From Hypericibacter adhaerens (lineage in GTDB: Bacteria; Pseudomonadota; Alphaproteobacteria; Dongiales; Dongiaceae), in contig NZ_CP042582.1 in NCBI RefSeq assembly GCF_008728835.1, positions 2,569,001 through 2,633,000 of the forward strand: 64,000 nucleotides of DNA, given 5' to 3'. The position numbers and the translations under genes are program-made. Shown here in pieces: positions 36,299 to 48,184 of the stretch; within the stretch, counting starts at the first letter, position 1, and each line of letters begins with the position of its first letter. A model generated the notes under the pieces. It had not been told where the DNA came from and did no database searches. It worked only from the letters and a program-made list of their open reading frames with translations.

Positions 36299-37740
36299 CC
36301 GTGGAACAGGGCCGCCGCCGCGCTGTCGGCGCCCACGAGCAGCGAGGACGGCACGATGAAGAACAGAAGGATGATCACGGCGCTTACCGTCAGGATGCCC
36401 GCGAGCTCCCATTCCATCGGCTTGTCGAAGCCTTCGCGCGGCTCGTCGAAATACATGACCTTGATGATGCGCAGGTAATAGAAGGCGCCCACCACGCTCG
36501 CCAGCACGCCCAGCACCGCCAGCCAATAGAGGCCGGCATTGATGGCGGCCCGGAACACGAAGAGCTTGCCGAAGAAGCCCGCCAGCGGCGGGATGCCGGC
36601 CAGCGAGAACATGAAGATGGCGAGCGAGGCCGCCATCATCGGCCGCGTCTTGCCGAGGCCCGCGAGGTCCGTGATGCCCTCGACCATGCGGCCCTGCTGG
36701 CGCATCGCCAGGATGACGGCGAAGGTGCCGGCATTCATGACGACATAGAGCGCCATGTAGATCAGCATGCCGCTGACGCCCTCGGCCGTCCCGGCCGCGA
36801 GACCGACCAGCGCGTAGCCGACATTGGCGATCGAGCTGTAGGCCATCAGGCGCTTGATGTTGTTCTGGTTGATCGCGGCGACGGCGCCGAACGCCATGGA
36901 GGCGAAGGCGATGAAGCTCACGATCTGCTGCCAGTCGCCGACCATCCCGCCGAAGGGCCCGACCAGGACCCGGCCGAAGAGGCCGATCGCGGCCACCTTG
37001 GGCGCCATGGCGAAGAAGGCGGTCACCGGCGTCGGCGAGCCTTCATAGACGTCGGGCGTCCACATATGGAAGGGCACGGCCGAGACCTTGAAGGCCAGGC
37101 CCGCGATCAGGAACACCAGGCCGACGATGAGGCCCAGCGAGGGGGCCGTGCCGTTCAGGCCGGCGAGCAGCGTGGCGATCCCGTCGAACTTGGTGGTGCC
37201 GGCGAAGCCGTAGATCAGCGAGCTGCCATAAAGCAGCATGCCGGAGCTGAGCGCGCCCAGGACGAAATATTTGAGGCCCGCCTCGGTCGAGCGGATCGTG
37301 TCGCGGCGGAAGGCCGCCACCACATAGAGCGCCAGGCTCTGCAGCTCGAGACCGACATAGAGCGAGATGAGGTCGTTGGCCGAGATCATCAGCATCATGC
37401 CGAGGGTCGAGAACAGCAGCAGCACCGGGAACTCGAAGCGCGCCATCTGCTCGCGCTCGATATAGCCCAGCGACATGACCATGGCGGCCGCGGCCGCCAG
37501 CAGCACCAGCACCTTCACGAAGCCGGCATAGGAATCGGTCACAAAGAGACCGCCGAAGGCGTGGCCGGTGGCCGTGGGCGCCACCCAGACTAGGACGGTG
37601 GCGAGGATGAGCACGGCGACCACGAGCCAGGCGACGAGCCGCGTGGAATCGCCGCGGCGGAAGACGCCCAACATCAGCAGCACCAGGCCGGCGGCCGCGA
37701 CGACGATCTCGGGCAGGGCCAGGGAAAGCGATTGATTCAT
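36295..37740 (-). CDS. nuoN: NADH-quinone oxidoreductase subunit N
   Basis: Antiporter-like membrane subunit of complex I. 481 residues, about 14 helices. The core has [16 protein letters not shown], with the conserved Glu of the proton channel, and [20 protein letters not shown] with its Lys. It lies 17 nt after nuoM and ends the nuo operon proper. Confidence 0.97.
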   Translation of the reverse strand: MNQSLSLALPEIVVAAAGLVLLMLGVFRRGDSTRLVAWLVVAVLILATVLVWVAPTATGHAFGGLFVTDSYAGFVKVLVLLAAAAAMVMSLGYIEREQMARFEFPVLLLFSTLGMMLMISANDLISLYVGLELQSLALYVVAAFRRDTIRSTEAGLKYFVLGALSSGMLLYGSSLIYGFAGTTKFDGIATLLAGLNGTAPSLGLIVGLVFLIAGLAFKVSAVPFHMWTPDVYEGSPTPVTAFFAMAPKVAAIGLFGRVLVGPFGGMVGDWQQIVSFIAFASMAFGAVAAINQNNIKRLMAYSSIANVGYALVGLAAGTAEGVSGMLIYMALYVVMNAGTFAVILAMRQQGRMVEGITDLAGLGKTRPMMAASLAIFMFSLAGIPPLAGFFGKLFVFRAAINAGLYWLAVLGVLASVVGAFYYLRIIKVMYFDEPREGFDKPMEWELAGILTVSAVIILLFFIVPSSLLVGADSAAAALFHG

Positions 37741-37757
37741 GACCTGTCTCTTTCCCC

Positions 37758-39314
37758 TCAGTCCAGCGCCAGGGTGAGGCTCTTCCAGGAGCCTTCGATC
37801 ATCTCGGCCAGCCCCGGCGCCGGGTGTTGCGACAGCGAGGCCTGGTGCTGGGCGATCAGCTTCTCGACCGTAGGCGACATGAATTCCAGGAACGAGGCCG
37901 GATAGATGCCCATCCAGAGCACCAGCACCGCCAGCGGCGAAAACACCGCGATCTCGCGCCAGTTCAGGTCGAGGATCGACTGGAGGTCGGGCTTCTCCAG
38001 CTTGCCGAAGATGATGCGCCGGTAGAGCCAGAGCATGTAGGCGGCGCCCAGGATCATGCCGGTGGCGATCAGGAAGGCCACCCAGTTGTTGGCCTCGAAG
38101 GCGCCGACCATGACCAGGAACTCGCCGATGAAGCCGCTGGTGCCGGGCAGGCCGACCGAGGCCAGCATGAAGAGCATGAAGGCCGCCGCATAGAGCGGCA
38201 TGCGGTGCACCAGCCCGCCATAGCGCGCGATCTCGCGGCTGTGCATCCGGTCATAGACCACGCCGACGCAGAGGAAGAGCGCGCCCGAGACCACGCCGTG
38301 GCTCAGCATCTGGAAGAGCGCGCCTTCGATGCCCTGCTGCGTGAGCGTGAAGATGCCGACCGTGACGAAGCCCATATGGGCGACCGAGGAATAGGCGATC
38401 AGCTTCTTCATGTCCTCCTGGGCCAGGGCCACGAGGGAGGTGTAGATCACCGCCACGATCGAGAGCGTATAGATCAGCGGCGTGAAGAAGGCCGAGCCGT
38501 CGGGGAGCATCGGCACCGAGAAGCGGATGAAGCCGTAGGCACCCATCTTCAGGAGCACGCCGGCCAGGATGACCGAGCCCGCCGTGGGCGCCTCGACATG
38601 GGCGTCGGGCAGCCAGGTATGGACCGGCCACATCGGCACCTTGACCGCGAAGGAGGCGAAGAAGGCGAGCCAGAGCCAGGTCTGGAGGCCGGGCGCGAAC
38701 TGGTGCGCCAGCGCGGTCGGGATGTCGGTGGTGTGCAGCTCGAAATAGATGGCGAGGATCGCCAGCAGCATCAGCACCGAGCCGAGCAGCGTGTAGAGGA
38801 AGAACTTGAAGGCGGCATAGACGCGCCGCGGGCCGCCCCAGACCCCGATGATCAGGAACATGGGGATCAGCACGCCTTCGAAGAACATGTAGAACACGAC
38901 GAAATCGAGGGCGCAGAACATGCCCACCATCAGCGTCTCGAGCGCCAGGAAGGCGATCATGTATTCCTTGACGCGTACGGTGATGGCTTCCCAGCTCGCC
39001 AGGATGCAGATCGGCGTCAGGAGCGTCGAGAGCAGCACGAACAGCACCGAGATGCCGTCCACGCCCATGTGGTAGGCGATGCCGAACTGCGGGATCCAGT
39101 CGGCCTTCTCCACGAACTGGAAGTCGGCGCTCGAGCGGTCGAAGCCGAACCAGAGCTCGAGCGACAGCAGGAAGGTCACGAGCGAGGTCAGCAGCGCCAC
39201 GTTGCGGGCGTTGCGCGCGACCACCGCGGGCTCGCCGCGGACCAGCAGGATGAAGAACGCCCCCACCAGCGGCAGGAACGTCACGAGCGAGAGGATGGGA
39301 AGACCGCTGAACAT
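37758..39314 (-). CDS. nuoM: NADH-quinone oxidoreductase subunit M
   Basis: Second antiporter-like subunit of the complex I membrane arm. 518 residues, about 14 helices. [19 protein letters not shown] holds the channel Glu; [20 protein letters not shown] is the family signature with channel Lys. Starts 3 nt after the nuoL stop. Confidence 0.97.
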   Translation of the reverse strand: MFSGLPILSLVTFLPLVGAFFILLVRGEPAVVARNARNVALLTSLVTFLLSLELWFGFDRSSADFQFVEKADWIPQFGIAYHMGVDGISVLFVLLSTLLTPICILASWEAITVRVKEYMIAFLALETLMVGMFCALDFVVFYMFFEGVLIPMFLIIGVWGGPRRVYAAFKFFLYTLLGSVLMLLAILAIYFELHTTDIPTALAHQFAPGLQTWLWLAFFASFAVKVPMWPVHTWLPDAHVEAPTAGSVILAGVLLKMGAYGFIRFSVPMLPDGSAFFTPLIYTLSIVAVIYTSLVALAQEDMKKLIAYSSVAHMGFVTVGIFTLTQQGIEGALFQMLSHGVVSGALFLCVGVVYDRMHSREIARYGGLVHRMPLYAAAFMLFMLASVGLPGTSGFIGEFLVMVGAFEANNWVAFLIATGMILGAAYMLWLYRRIIFGKLEKPDLQSILDLNWREIAVFSPLAVLVLWMGIYPASFLEFMSPTVEKLIAQHQASLSQHPAPGLAEMIEGSWKSLTLALD

Positions 39315-39317
39315 GAT

Positions 39318-41264
39318 CTAGCGCGCCTGCACGAAGAGATACCAGGTGATGAACAGGACCACGCCGATCAGCATCACGAACGCATAGTGATAGACATAAC
39401 CGGTCTGGAGCCGCCCCGCCCTGCGCGCCAGGTCGCGGGTGAGCGAGGAGACGCCGTCGGGCCCGAGCCCGTCGATGAGCGCGCCGTCGCCCTGCTTCCA
39501 GAACTCGTAGCCCAGCCAGCGCGCGGGCCGCACGAACAGCCAGTCGTAGAGCTCGTCGAAATACCACTTGTTGTAGACGAAGCGGTAGAGCGCGCCCACA
39601 TGCCGAACCAGCGCCGCCGGCAGGCCCGGCACGAGCATGTAGAAGACATAGGCGATGGCGATGCCGATAAGGCCCATGACCAGCGGCAGGATCCCGACCC
39701 ACGACGGCCCTTCATGCGCCGCCTCGATCGTGTTGTGGCCTTCGAGCACCAGCAAGGAATTGCGCCAGAACTCGCCCATATGGTGGCCGACGAAGAGGTC
39801 GAAGAAGAGGATGCCGCCGAAGACGGCGCCCAGCGCCAGCACGAAGAGCGGCACCAGCATCACCCAGGGCGATTCATGAACATGCTCCATCGTGTGATGG
39901 TCGGCCCTGGGCTCGCCATGGAAGGTCATGATCAGCAGCCGCCACGAATAGAAGGCGGTGAGCAGCGCCGCGGCGATGCCGAGCCAGAAGGCGTACTGCC
40001 CCACGGGGCTGTGCGCGGCCCAGGCGGATTCGAGGATCATGTCCTTGGAATAGAAGCCGGCGAAGCCGAACAGGCCCGGGATGCCGATGCCGGCGAGCGC
40101 CAGGCTGCCGATCCACATCAGCGCGTAGGTGATCGGGATCAGCTTCCAGATCCCGCCCATCTTGCGCATGTCCTGCTCGTGATGCATGGCGTGGATCACG
40201 GAGCCGGAGCCCAGGAACAGCAGCGCCTTGAAGAAGGCGTGGGTGAAGAGGTGGAACATCGCCGCGCCATAGGCCGAGACGCCGGCGGCGAAGAACATGT
40301 AGCCGAGCTGGCTGCAGGTCGAATAGGCGATGACGCGCTTGATGTCGTTCTGGCAGAGGCCGACGGTCGCGGCGAAGATCGCGGTCGAGGCGCCGACGAT
40401 GGTGACGACGGCGAGCGCCGTGGGCGCCAGCTCGAACATCGGCGACAGGCGGCAGACCATGAAGACGCCGGCCGTCACCATGGTGGCGGCGTGGATCAGG
40501 GCCGAGACCGGGGTCGGACCTTCCATCGCGTCCGGCAGCCAGGTATGGAGACCGAGCTGGGCCGACTTGCCCATGGCGCCCACGAACAGCAGCAGGCAGA
40601 GGGTGGTGAGCGTGTCCACCTTCATGCCGAGGAAGTTGATCGTGGTGCCGACCATCGAGGGGGCGGCGCCGAAGACGGTGTTGAAGTCGACCGACCGGAA
40701 CACGAAGAACACGCCCATGATGCCGAGCGCGAAGCCGAAATCACCGACGCGGTTGACCAGGAAGGCCTTGATGGCGGCGGCATTGGCCGAGGGCCGGTCG
40801 TACCAGAAGCCGATCAGCAGGTAGGAGCTGAGACCCACCCCTTCCCAGCCGAAGAAGAGCTGCATGAAGTTGTCGGCCGTCACCAGCGCCAGCATGAAGA
40901 AGGTGAAGAGGCTGAGATAGGCCATGAAGCGCGGGATCGACTTGTCCTCGGCCATGTAGCCGATCGAATAGACGTGGACCATCGAGGAGACGCCGGTCAC
41001 CACCACCAGCATCACCGCCGTCAGCGTGTCGATGCGGATCGCCCAGGAGAGCGTGAACTCGCCCGACTTGAACCAGGTGAAGAGCTCGGTCGTACGCGCA
41101 TTGCCGTCGAGGGCGACATCCACGAAGACGATCGCGGCGAGGACGGCCGAGATCAGCAACGCGCCCGTGGTCACGAACTGCGAGGCGCGATCCCCGATCA
41201 GCCGGCCGAAGCAGCCGGCGATGATCGCGGCCAGGAGCGGCAGGAAGACGATGGCGACATCCAT
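39318..41264 (-). CDS. nuoL: NADH-quinone oxidoreductase subunit L
   Basis: Largest antiporter-like subunit, with the C-terminal amphipathic lateral helix that braces the membrane arm. 648 residues, about 16 helices. FFGWEGVGLSSYLLIGFWY contains the channel Glu; SAQLGLHTWLPDAMEGPTP contains Lys and signature. Follows nuoK by 6 nt. Confidence 0.97.
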   Translation of the reverse strand: MDVAIVFLPLLAAIIAGCFGRLIGDRASQFVTTGALLISAVLAAIVFVDVALDGNARTTELFTWFKSGEFTLSWAIRIDTLTAVMLVVVTGVSSMVHVYSIGYMAEDKSIPRFMAYLSLFTFFMLALVTADNFMQLFFGWEGVGLSSYLLIGFWYDRPSANAAAIKAFLVNRVGDFGFALGIMGVFFVFRSVDFNTVFGAAPSMVGTTINFLGMKVDTLTTLCLLLFVGAMGKSAQLGLHTWLPDAMEGPTPVSALIHAATMVTAGVFMVCRLSPMFELAPTALAVVTIVGASTAIFAATVGLCQNDIKRVIAYSTCSQLGYMFFAAGVSAYGAAMFHLFTHAFFKALLFLGSGSVIHAMHHEQDMRKMGGIWKLIPITYALMWIGSLALAGIGIPGLFGFAGFYSKDMILESAWAAHSPVGQYAFWLGIAAALLTAFYSWRLLIMTFHGEPRADHHTMEHVHESPWVMLVPLFVLALGAVFGGILFFDLFVGHHMGEFWRNSLLVLEGHNTIEAAHEGPSWVGILPLVMGLIGIAIAYVFYMLVPGLPAALVRHVGALYRFVYNKWYFDELYDWLFVRPARWLGYEFWKQGDGALIDGLGPDGVSSLTRDLARRAGRLQTGYVYHYAFVMLIGVVLFITWYLFVQAR

Positions 41265-41270
41265 GGCCGC

Positions 41271-41579
41271 TCAGCCCTTCATCATGTTGATGTCTTCGAC
41301 GGCGATCGACCCGCGGTTGCGGAAATAGACCACCAGGATGGCGAGGCCGATCGCGGCCTCGGCCGCGGCCACGGTCAGGACGAACATGGCGTAGACCTGC
41401 CCCACCAGGTCGTTCAGGAAGACCGAGAAGGCGACCAGGTTGATATTGACCGCCAGCAGCATCAGCTCGACCGACATCAGGATGACGATCACGTTCTTCC
41501 GGTTCAGGAAGATGCCGAAGATGCCGAGCGCGAACAGGATCGCGGCGACGGTGAGATAGTGGCTGAGGCCGATCTGCAT
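41271..41579 (-). CDS. nuoK: NADH-quinone oxidoreductase subunit K
   Basis: 102 residues, three helices. Glu in [17 protein letters not shown] and a second Glu in [11 protein letters not shown] match the conserved proton-path carboxylates. 3 nt after nuoJ. Confidence 0.97.
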   Translation of the reverse strand: MQIGLSHYLTVAAILFALGIFGIFLNRKNVIVILMSVELMLLAVNINLVAFSVFLNDLVGQVYAMFVLTVAAAEAAIGLAILVVYFRNRGSIAVEDINMMKG

Positions 41580-41582
41580 GGC

Positions 41583-42188
41583 TTAGACGCCGCTCCCCGT
41601 CGGCACATCCTTGACTTCAAGCGTTTCGGCGGCACGGCGCGAGACCTGGCGCGCGATCGACTGGCGGCGCACGTCGCGCCGGCGCAGCGTGAGGACGATG
41701 GCCCCCACCATCGCGACCAGCAGGATCAGGCCCGCCGTCTGGAACAGGAAGAAATAGTCGGTATAGAGCACCTGCCCCAGCGCGTGGGTGTTGGTCACGG
41801 TCGTAGGCGTGGGCGAGGCCGCGGCCTGCGGCGCGCCGGGCGCGATGGCCCAGCCGCCCACCACCAGCAGCAGCTCGACCACCAGGATCAACCCGATGAA
41901 GCCGCCGATCGGCAGGTAGGCGGCGAAGCCGCTCCGGAGCTCGGCGAAATTGATGTCGAGCATCATCACGACGAAGAGGAACAGCACCGCGACCGCGCCG
42001 ACATAGACCACGACCAGGATCATGGCCAGGAACTCGGCGCCGATCAGGATGAAGAGCCCGGCCGAGTTGAAGAAGGCCAGGATCAGGAACAGAACCGAAT
42101 GGACCGGGTTGCGCGAGGCGATCACCATCACGCCGGAAGCGAGCGTGATCGCCGCGAACAGGTAGAAGGCCAGGGCTTGAACGATCAT
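41583..42188 (-). CDS. nuoJ: NADH-quinone oxidoreductase subunit J
   Basis: 201 residues, five helices. NPVHSVLFLILAFFNSAGLF, then AEFLAMILVVVYVGAVAVLF, the conserved TM3 region with the pi-bulge. A Pro/Thr-rich loop (SPTPTTVTNTHA) precedes the last helix; a basic C-terminal tail is cytoplasmic. ATG at 42188; a longer reading runs into nuoI. Confidence 0.96.
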   Translation of the reverse strand: MIVQALAFYLFAAITLASGVMVIASRNPVHSVLFLILAFFNSAGLFILIGAEFLAMILVVVYVGAVAVLFLFVVMMLDINFAELRSGFAAYLPIGGFIGLILVVELLLVVGGWAIAPGAPQAAASPTPTTVTNTHALGQVLYTDYFFLFQTAGLILLVAMVGAIVLTLRRRDVRRQSIARQVSRRAAETLEVKDVPTGSGV

Positions 42189-42204
42189 GACGGCGCGCTC
42201 TCCT

Positions 42205-42693
42205 TCACCGATAAGGCGCGTCGGCGATGATGTTGGCGGCAAGCTGGGGCTCCCAGCGGTCGCCGTTCTCGAGCAGCTTCTCCTTGTTGTAGAGCAGCTC
42301 CTCGTGGGTCTCGGTGGCGAACTCGTAGTTCGGGCCCTCGACGATGGCATCGACCGGGCAGGCCTCCTGGCAGAGGCCGCAATAGATGCATTTCGTCATG
42401 TCGATGTCGTAGCGCGTGGTGCGCCGGCTGCCATCCTCGCGGGGCTCGCCCTCGATGGTGATCGCCTGGGCCGGGCAGATCGCCTCGCAGAGCTTGCAGG
42501 CGATGCAGCGCTCCTCGCCGTTGGGATAGCGGCGCAGGGCATGCTCGCCGCGGAAGCGCGGGCTGAGCGGCCCCTTCTCGTAGGGGTAGTTGATCGTCAC
42601 CCGCTGCCGGAACATGTAGCGGAAGGTCAGCCCCAGGCCCGAGATCAGCTCGGACAGCAGCAGCGATTTGGCACCGCGTTGCAGGACGGACAT
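42205..42693 (-). CDS. nuoI: NADH-quinone oxidoreductase subunit I
   Basis: Ferredoxin-like subunit carrying clusters N6a and N6b. 162 residues. The two [4Fe-4S] motifs are C63-x2-C66-x2-C69-x3-C73 and C102-x2-C105-x2-C108-x3-C112. ATG at 42693; an upstream TTG adds only six residues and is less likely. Confidence 0.97.
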   Translation of the reverse strand: MSVLQRGAKSLLLSELISGLGLTFRYMFRQRVTINYPYEKGPLSPRFRGEHALRRYPNGEERCIACKLCEAICPAQAITIEGEPREDGSRRTTRYDIDMTKCIYCGLCQEACPVDAIVEGPNYEFATETHEELLYNKEKLLENGDRWEPQLAANIIADAPYR

Positions 42694-42759
42694 CGGTCGA
42701 ACCTCTCTCAATCGGGGGGCGGAAGGACCCTTGGCCAGGCGGGTCCCCCGCCCTTCGTC

Positions 42760-43794
42760 TCAGTTGTGATGCGGCAGCCAGCCGAACGTCACCAGGACGC
42801 CGGCGGTCAGCACCACCCAGAACAGCGTGAACGGCAGAAACACCTTCCAGCCCAGCCGCATGAGCTGGTCATAGCGGTAGCGCGGGAAGGTCGCGCGCAC
42901 CCACAGGAAGCCGAACAGCACCAGCGCGATCTTCAGGAAGAACCAGATCGGACCCGGGATCCAGTTGAAGGGCGCGATGTCGAAGGGCGGCAGCCAGCCG
43001 CCCAGGAACAGCACGGTGGTCGAAGCGCTCATCAGGATCATGTTGGCGTATTCCCCGAGGAAGAAGAGCGCGAAGGTCATCGAGGAATATTCGGAGAAGT
43101 AGCCGGCGACCAGCTCCGATTCCGATTCCGGCAGGTCGAAGGGCGCGCGGTTGGTCTCGGCCAGGGCCGAGATGAAGAAGATCACGAACATCGGGAACAG
43201 CGGGATGATGAACCAGAGACCCCGCTGGGCCTCGACGATGGCCGAGAGATTGAGCGAGCCGACGCAGAGCAGCACGGTCACGATCACGAAGCCGATCGAG
43301 ACCTCGTAGGAGACCATCTGCGCCGCCGAGCGCAACGCGCCCAGGAACGGATATTTCGAGTTGCTGGCCCAGCCGGCCATGACGATGCCGTAGACGCCGA
43401 GCGAGGAGATCGCGAAGAGGTAAAGCACGCCGACATTGATATTGGCGAGCACCACGCCGCTGCCGAAAGGAATCACCGCCCAGGCGACCAGCGACAGGAT
43501 GAAGGTCAGCATCGGCGCCGCGACGAATACCACGCGGTTGGCGCCGGTCGGGATGATGGTCTCCTTGAAGAGCAGCTTCAGCCCGTCGGCGATCGGCTGG
43601 AACAGACCGAAGGGCCCGACCACGTTGGGGCCGCGGCGCAGCTGCATCGCCGCCATCACCTTGCGCTCGGCATAGGTCAGGTAGGCAACCGCTCCCAGCA
43701 AGGGCACCACGATGAAGAGGATCAGCAGCACCAGGGCGACCGTGGTGCCGAGATAGAGACCGAGCCCCAGATTGTTGACGAAGAAATCAGTCAT
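42760..43794 (-). CDS. nuoH: NADH-quinone oxidoreductase subunit H
   Basis: Membrane subunit that forms the quinone chamber with NuoB and NuoD. 344 residues, eight helices. [21 protein letters not shown], split around residues 38-58, and [21 protein letters not shown] are diagnostic. Its start overlaps nuoG by 8 nt, and 66 nt precede nuoI. Confidence 0.97.
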   Translation of the reverse strand: MTDFFVNNLGLGLYLGTTVALVLLILFIVVPLLGAVAYLTYAERKVMAAMQLRRGPNVVGPFGLFQPIADGLKLLFKETIIPTGANRVVFVAAPMLTFILSLVAWAVIPFGSGVVLANINVGVLYLFAISSLGVYGIVMAGWASNSKYPFLGALRSAAQMVSYEVSIGFVIVTVLLCVGSLNLSAIVEAQRGLWFIIPLFPMFVIFFISALAETNRAPFDLPESESELVAGYFSEYSSMTFALFFLGEYANMILMSASTTVLFLGGWLPPFDIAPFNWIPGPIWFFLKIALVLFGFLWVRATFPRYRYDQLMRLGWKVFLPFTLFWVVLTAGVLVTFGWLPHHN

Positions 43795-45847
43795 GGGTGC
43801 CCGTCTTCGCTTTGGGACCCAGGAACATCTCGCTGCATTCGGCCATGGTGGCCGAGGAACGGCTGATCGGGTCGGTCATGTAGAAATTGTCGATGGGGAG
43901 CCGGAACGGCGCGGCCTCCAGGTTGCCGGCCCTGCCGAAGCTGCCCCAGGCCGCCTTGGGTTTCTCCTCCAGGGCCGCGAGATCTGGGTGCTGCTTCAGG
44001 AGCTGCTGGCGCAGCTGGTCCAGGCTGTCGAAGGGCAGCTTCCTGCCGAGCCGCTCGGAAAGCGCGCGCAGGATGGTCCAGTCCTCGCGCGCGTCGCCGG
44101 GTGCGAAGGTGGCGAGGCGGCCCTGCTGCACGCGGCCCTCGGTGTTGACATAGGTGCCGCTCTTCTCGGTATAGGCGGCGCCCGGCAGGATCACGTCGGC
44201 GCGGTGCGCGCCGGCATCGCCGTGATGGCCCTGATAGATCACGAAAGCCTTGCCGAGGCGGCGGGTGTCGATCTCGTCCGCGCCCAGGAGATAGACGACA
44301 TCGATCGTGCCGCTGCCGGCACCTTCGAGGATGCCCCAGACGTTGCGGCCGTTCGCTCCCGGCACGAAGCCGATATCGAGCCCGCCCACGCGGGCGGCCG
44401 CGGTATGGAGCATGTTGAAGCCGTTCCAGTCCTCGCGGACCAGGTTGAAGCTCTCCGCAAGCTTGCGGGCGAGCGCCAGGACGGCGGCGCCGTCGGGGCG
44501 GCTGATGGCGCCCTGCCCCAGGATCAGCATCGGCTTCTTGGCGGCCTTGAGCTTTTCGGCGAAGGGATGGCGCCCCTCGGCGATCGCCGCCAGCGTGTCC
44601 GGGCCCGCCCCCAGCGTCTCGGCCGGGTAGGTCAGGTTGACGGCCGGCCCGACCGACGCGACGGTGAAGCCGCCCATCAGATGGCGCTTGCGCAGCCGCG
44701 CATTGATGAGCGGCGCTTCCCAGCGCGGGTTGGTGCCGATCAGGAGGCAGAGATCCGCCTGCTCGATGCCGACGATGCCGGTATTGAAGAGATAGCCGCC
44801 GCGCACCGAGGGGTCGATCGCGGCCCCGTCCTGGCGGCAATCCAGGTGGGGCGAACCCAGCGCGCCCATCAGACCCTTGAGCGCATACATGGATTCGAGG
44901 TCGCAGAGATCGCCGGCGATGGCGGCGACGCGCTCGCCCGGCACGCCCTTCAGGCGCTGGACGACCGCGGCGAAGGCCTCTTCCCAGCTCGCCGGCACCA
45001 GCTTGCCGTTCTGCCGGACATAAGGCCGGTCGAGCCGCTGGCGCTTGAGCCCGTCGCAGGCGAAGCGGGTCTTGTCGGAGATCCATTCCTCGTTCACCGC
45101 CTCGTTGAGGCGGGGCAGCACGCGCATGACCTCGCGGCCGCGGCTGTCGATGCGGATGGCGCTGCCGACCGCGTCCAGCACATCGACCGATTCGGTCTTC
45201 ACCAGCTCCCAGGGCCGCGCGCTGAAGGCGTAGGGCTTGGAGAGCAGCGCTCCCACCGGGCAGACATCGATCAGGTTGCCCGAGAGTTCCGAATTGATCG
45301 CCTGTCCCACATAGGTGACGATCTCCATATGCTCGCCGCGTCCGGCGGCGCCCATGGTCTCGATGCCGGCGATCTCGGTCGAGAAGCGCACGCAGCGCGT
45401 GCACTGGATGCAGCGGGTCATCGCCGTCTTGATCAGCGGCCCGAAATCCTTGTCGACCACGCCGCGCTTGGCCTCGCGGTAGCGGCTGCGGTCATAGCCG
45501 AAGGCCATGGCCTGATCCTGCAGGTCGCATTCCCCGCCCTGGTCGCAGATCGGGCAGTCGAGCGGATGGTTGATCAGCAGGAACTCCATCACGCCGTTGC
45601 GGGCCTTGTGGACCAGGGGCGTGTTGGTCTTGATCACCATGCCGTCGGCCACCGGCATCGCGCAGGAGGCGATGGGCTTCGGCGACTTCTCCATCTCGAC
45701 CAGGCACATGCGGCAATTGCCGGCGACCGAGAGGCGCTCGTGATAGCAGAAGCGCGGAATCTCGGCCCCGGCCAGCTCGCAGGCCTGGAGCACGGTCAGG
45801 CCCGCCGGCACCTCGATCTGTTGGCCGTCTATGGTCAGTTTCGGCAT
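43787..45847 (-). CDS. nuoG: NADH-quinone oxidoreductase subunit G
   Basis: Electron-wire subunit of the peripheral arm. 686 residues. [2Fe-2S] N1b: C34, C45, C48, C62. [4Fe-4S] N4/N5 sites: H94, C98, C101, C107 and C146, C149, C152, C196. A molybdopterin-oxidoreductase-like domain without cofactor residues follows. The extra N7 cluster seen in E. coli is not evident. Five nt follow the small membrane-protein gene upstream. Confidence 0.96.
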   Translation of the reverse strand: MPKLTIDGQQIEVPAGLTVLQACELAGAEIPRFCYHERLSVAGNCRMCLVEMEKSPKPIASCAMPVADGMVIKTNTPLVHKARNGVMEFLLINHPLDCPICDQGGECDLQDQAMAFGYDRSRYREAKRGVVDKDFGPLIKTAMTRCIQCTRCVRFSTEIAGIETMGAAGRGEHMEIVTYVGQAINSELSGNLIDVCPVGALLSKPYAFSARPWELVKTESVDVLDAVGSAIRIDSRGREVMRVLPRLNEAVNEEWISDKTRFACDGLKRQRLDRPYVRQNGKLVPASWEEAFAAVVQRLKGVPGERVAAIAGDLCDLESMYALKGLMGALGSPHLDCRQDGAAIDPSVRGGYLFNTGIVGIEQADLCLLIGTNPRWEAPLINARLRKRHLMGGFTVASVGPAVNLTYPAETLGAGPDTLAAIAEGRHPFAEKLKAAKKPMLILGQGAISRPDGAAVLALARKLAESFNLVREDWNGFNMLHTAAARVGGLDIGFVPGANGRNVWGILEGAGSGTIDVVYLLGADEIDTRRLGKAFVIYQGHHGDAGAHRADVILPGAAYTEKSGTYVNTEGRVQQGRLATFAPGDAREDWTILRALSERLGRKLPFDSLDQLRQQLLKQHPDLAALEEKPKAAWGSFGRAGNLEAAPFRLPIDNFYMTDPISRSSATMAECSEMFLGPKAKTGTHD

Positions 45848-45852
45848 CGGTT

Positions 45853-46059
45853 CTAGTTCGCTCTAATTTCGCTGTGCCGGTCGACCGGCCAGCTCAGAAA
45901 CGCAAACAGCCAGACCGCGATCAGATTCGCCACCGGGAAGATCATCAGCAGCCCCCAGGCGCCGCTCAACCCGGCGCGCTTGGCGATCTGCCAGGCTGGC
46001 CATGCCGGGATCAGCAGAAGAAGCACGATGACCCAATGCCAAATACTGAGCGCGCCCAT
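45853..46059 (-). CDS. Small membrane protein in the nuo operon (copy 2)
   Basis: 68 residues with two helices: WHWVIVLLLLIPAWPAW and LLMIFPVANLIAVWLFAFL, joined by a basic loop QIAKRAGLSGAWG. It resembles the upstream gene at 46063-46266: both share PAWxIxxRxG, LLxxxP and a terminal SxWP or SWP, so the pair looks like a tandem duplication. It also recalls small DUF805/DUF5684-type proteins with a KAGxxGWxxxxP loop. Gaps of 3 nt before and 5 nt after place it firmly in the operon. Not a known complex I subunit; role unknown. Confidence 0.75.
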   Translation of the reverse strand: MGALSIWHWVIVLLLLIPAWPAWQIAKRAGLSGAWGLLMIFPVANLIAVWLFAFLSWPVDRHSEIRAN

Positions 46060-46062
46060 CGG

Positions 46063-46266
46063 TCAGACCTTCTGGCTTCGATCGAAATTGGGCCACCGGC
46101 TGTTCGCCACGACAAACAAGAGAATCAGGAAGCCAAGGAACGGAATGACGGCAAGCAGCGCCAGAACTGGCGTCATGCCCATGCGGCCGAGGATCTTCCA
46201 GGCCGGAATGATCCAGAGCACCACCATGACAAGCCAGCCGATGCCATCCATGCCCATCCCGTGCAT
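46063..46266 (-). CDS. Small membrane protein in the nuo operon (copy 1)
   Basis: 67 residues, two predicted helices: IGWLVMVVLWIIPAW and LALLAVIPFLGFLILLFVV, joined by KILGRMGMTPV. Met/Gly-rich N-terminus MHGMGMDG and a basic C-terminal tail after RWP. Paralogous to the next gene (45853-46059). It starts 3 nt after the nuoF stop and ends 3 nt before its paralogue, so it is almost certainly co-translated with complex I. Candidate assembly factor, accessory subunit or passenger. Confidence 0.75.
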   Translation of the reverse strand: MHGMGMDGIGWLVMVVLWIIPAWKILGRMGMTPVLALLAVIPFLGFLILLFVVANSRWPNFDRSQKV

Positions 46267-46269
46267 CGG

Positions 46270-47559
<1,290 letters not shown>

Positions 47560-47563
47560 CGCC

Positions 47564-48184
47564 CTACTCCCCCGCCTTTGCGCCGGCGTTCAGCAGCGTC
47601 GTCGGCCCGCCATCGGGTGCGGAACCCTGCCGCCCGCTCTGCGAACCGGTCTTCGGCTTCTCGCCCCGCGCCAGCGCATCGAGCACCGCCTCGAACCGCT
47701 TCGGATCGAGGTCCTCGTAGAAATCGTCGTTGATCTGGACCATCGGCGCGTTCACGCAGGCGCCGAGGCACTCCACCTCGATCAGCGAGAACTTGCCGTC
47801 GGGTGTCACCTCGCCCAGGCCGATGCCGAGCTTCTTCTCGCAAGCCTCGCGCAAGCCTTCCGAGCCGCGCAGCCAGCAGGGCGTGGTGCGGCAGAGCTGG
47901 ATATGGTTCTGACCGACCGGTTTGAGGTTGTACATCGTGTAGAAGGAAGCGACCTCGTAGACCCGGATCGGCGCCATGCCGAGAACCTGGGCCACATGCT
48001 CCATCGCCGCGCGCGGCAGCCAGCCGCCGGACTGCCGCTGCGCCAGCCAGAGCAGGCCCATCACGGCGCTCTGCTGCCGGCCGGCCGGGTAGCGCGCGAT
48101 GATCTTGTCGGCTTCCGCCTTGTTCTCGGGCGTGAAGGCGAAGCTGGTCGGCCCCGCGGGACTGGAAGACGGAGAGGCACTCAT
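47564..48184 (-). CDS. nuoE: NADH-quinone oxidoreductase subunit E
   Basis: Thioredoxin-like [2Fe-2S] subunit (cluster N1a). 206 residues. Ligands C98, C103, C139 and C143. The last about 35 residues (after [13 protein letters not shown]) form a Gly/Ser/Ala-rich tail beyond the conserved fold. ATG at 48184 overlaps the nuoD stop (ATGA). Confidence 0.96.
   Translation of the reverse strand: MSASPSSSPAGPTSFAFTPENKAEADKIIARYPAGRQQSAVMGLLWLAQRQSGGWLPRAAMEHVAQVLGMAPIRVYEVASFYTMYNLKPVGQNHIQLCRTTPCWLRGSEGLREACEKKLGIGLGEVTPDGKFSLIEVECLGACVNAPMVQINDDFYEDLDPKRFEAVLDALARGEKPKTGSQSGRQGSAPDGGPTTLLNAGAKAGE

Noticed and set aside
37824-42230. Very long open frame on the plus strand opposite nuoM, nuoL, nuoK and nuoJ
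   Set aside because: His/Arg/Glu-rich, no domain, and exactly antisense to recognised complex I genes; an effect of GC-rich codon bias.
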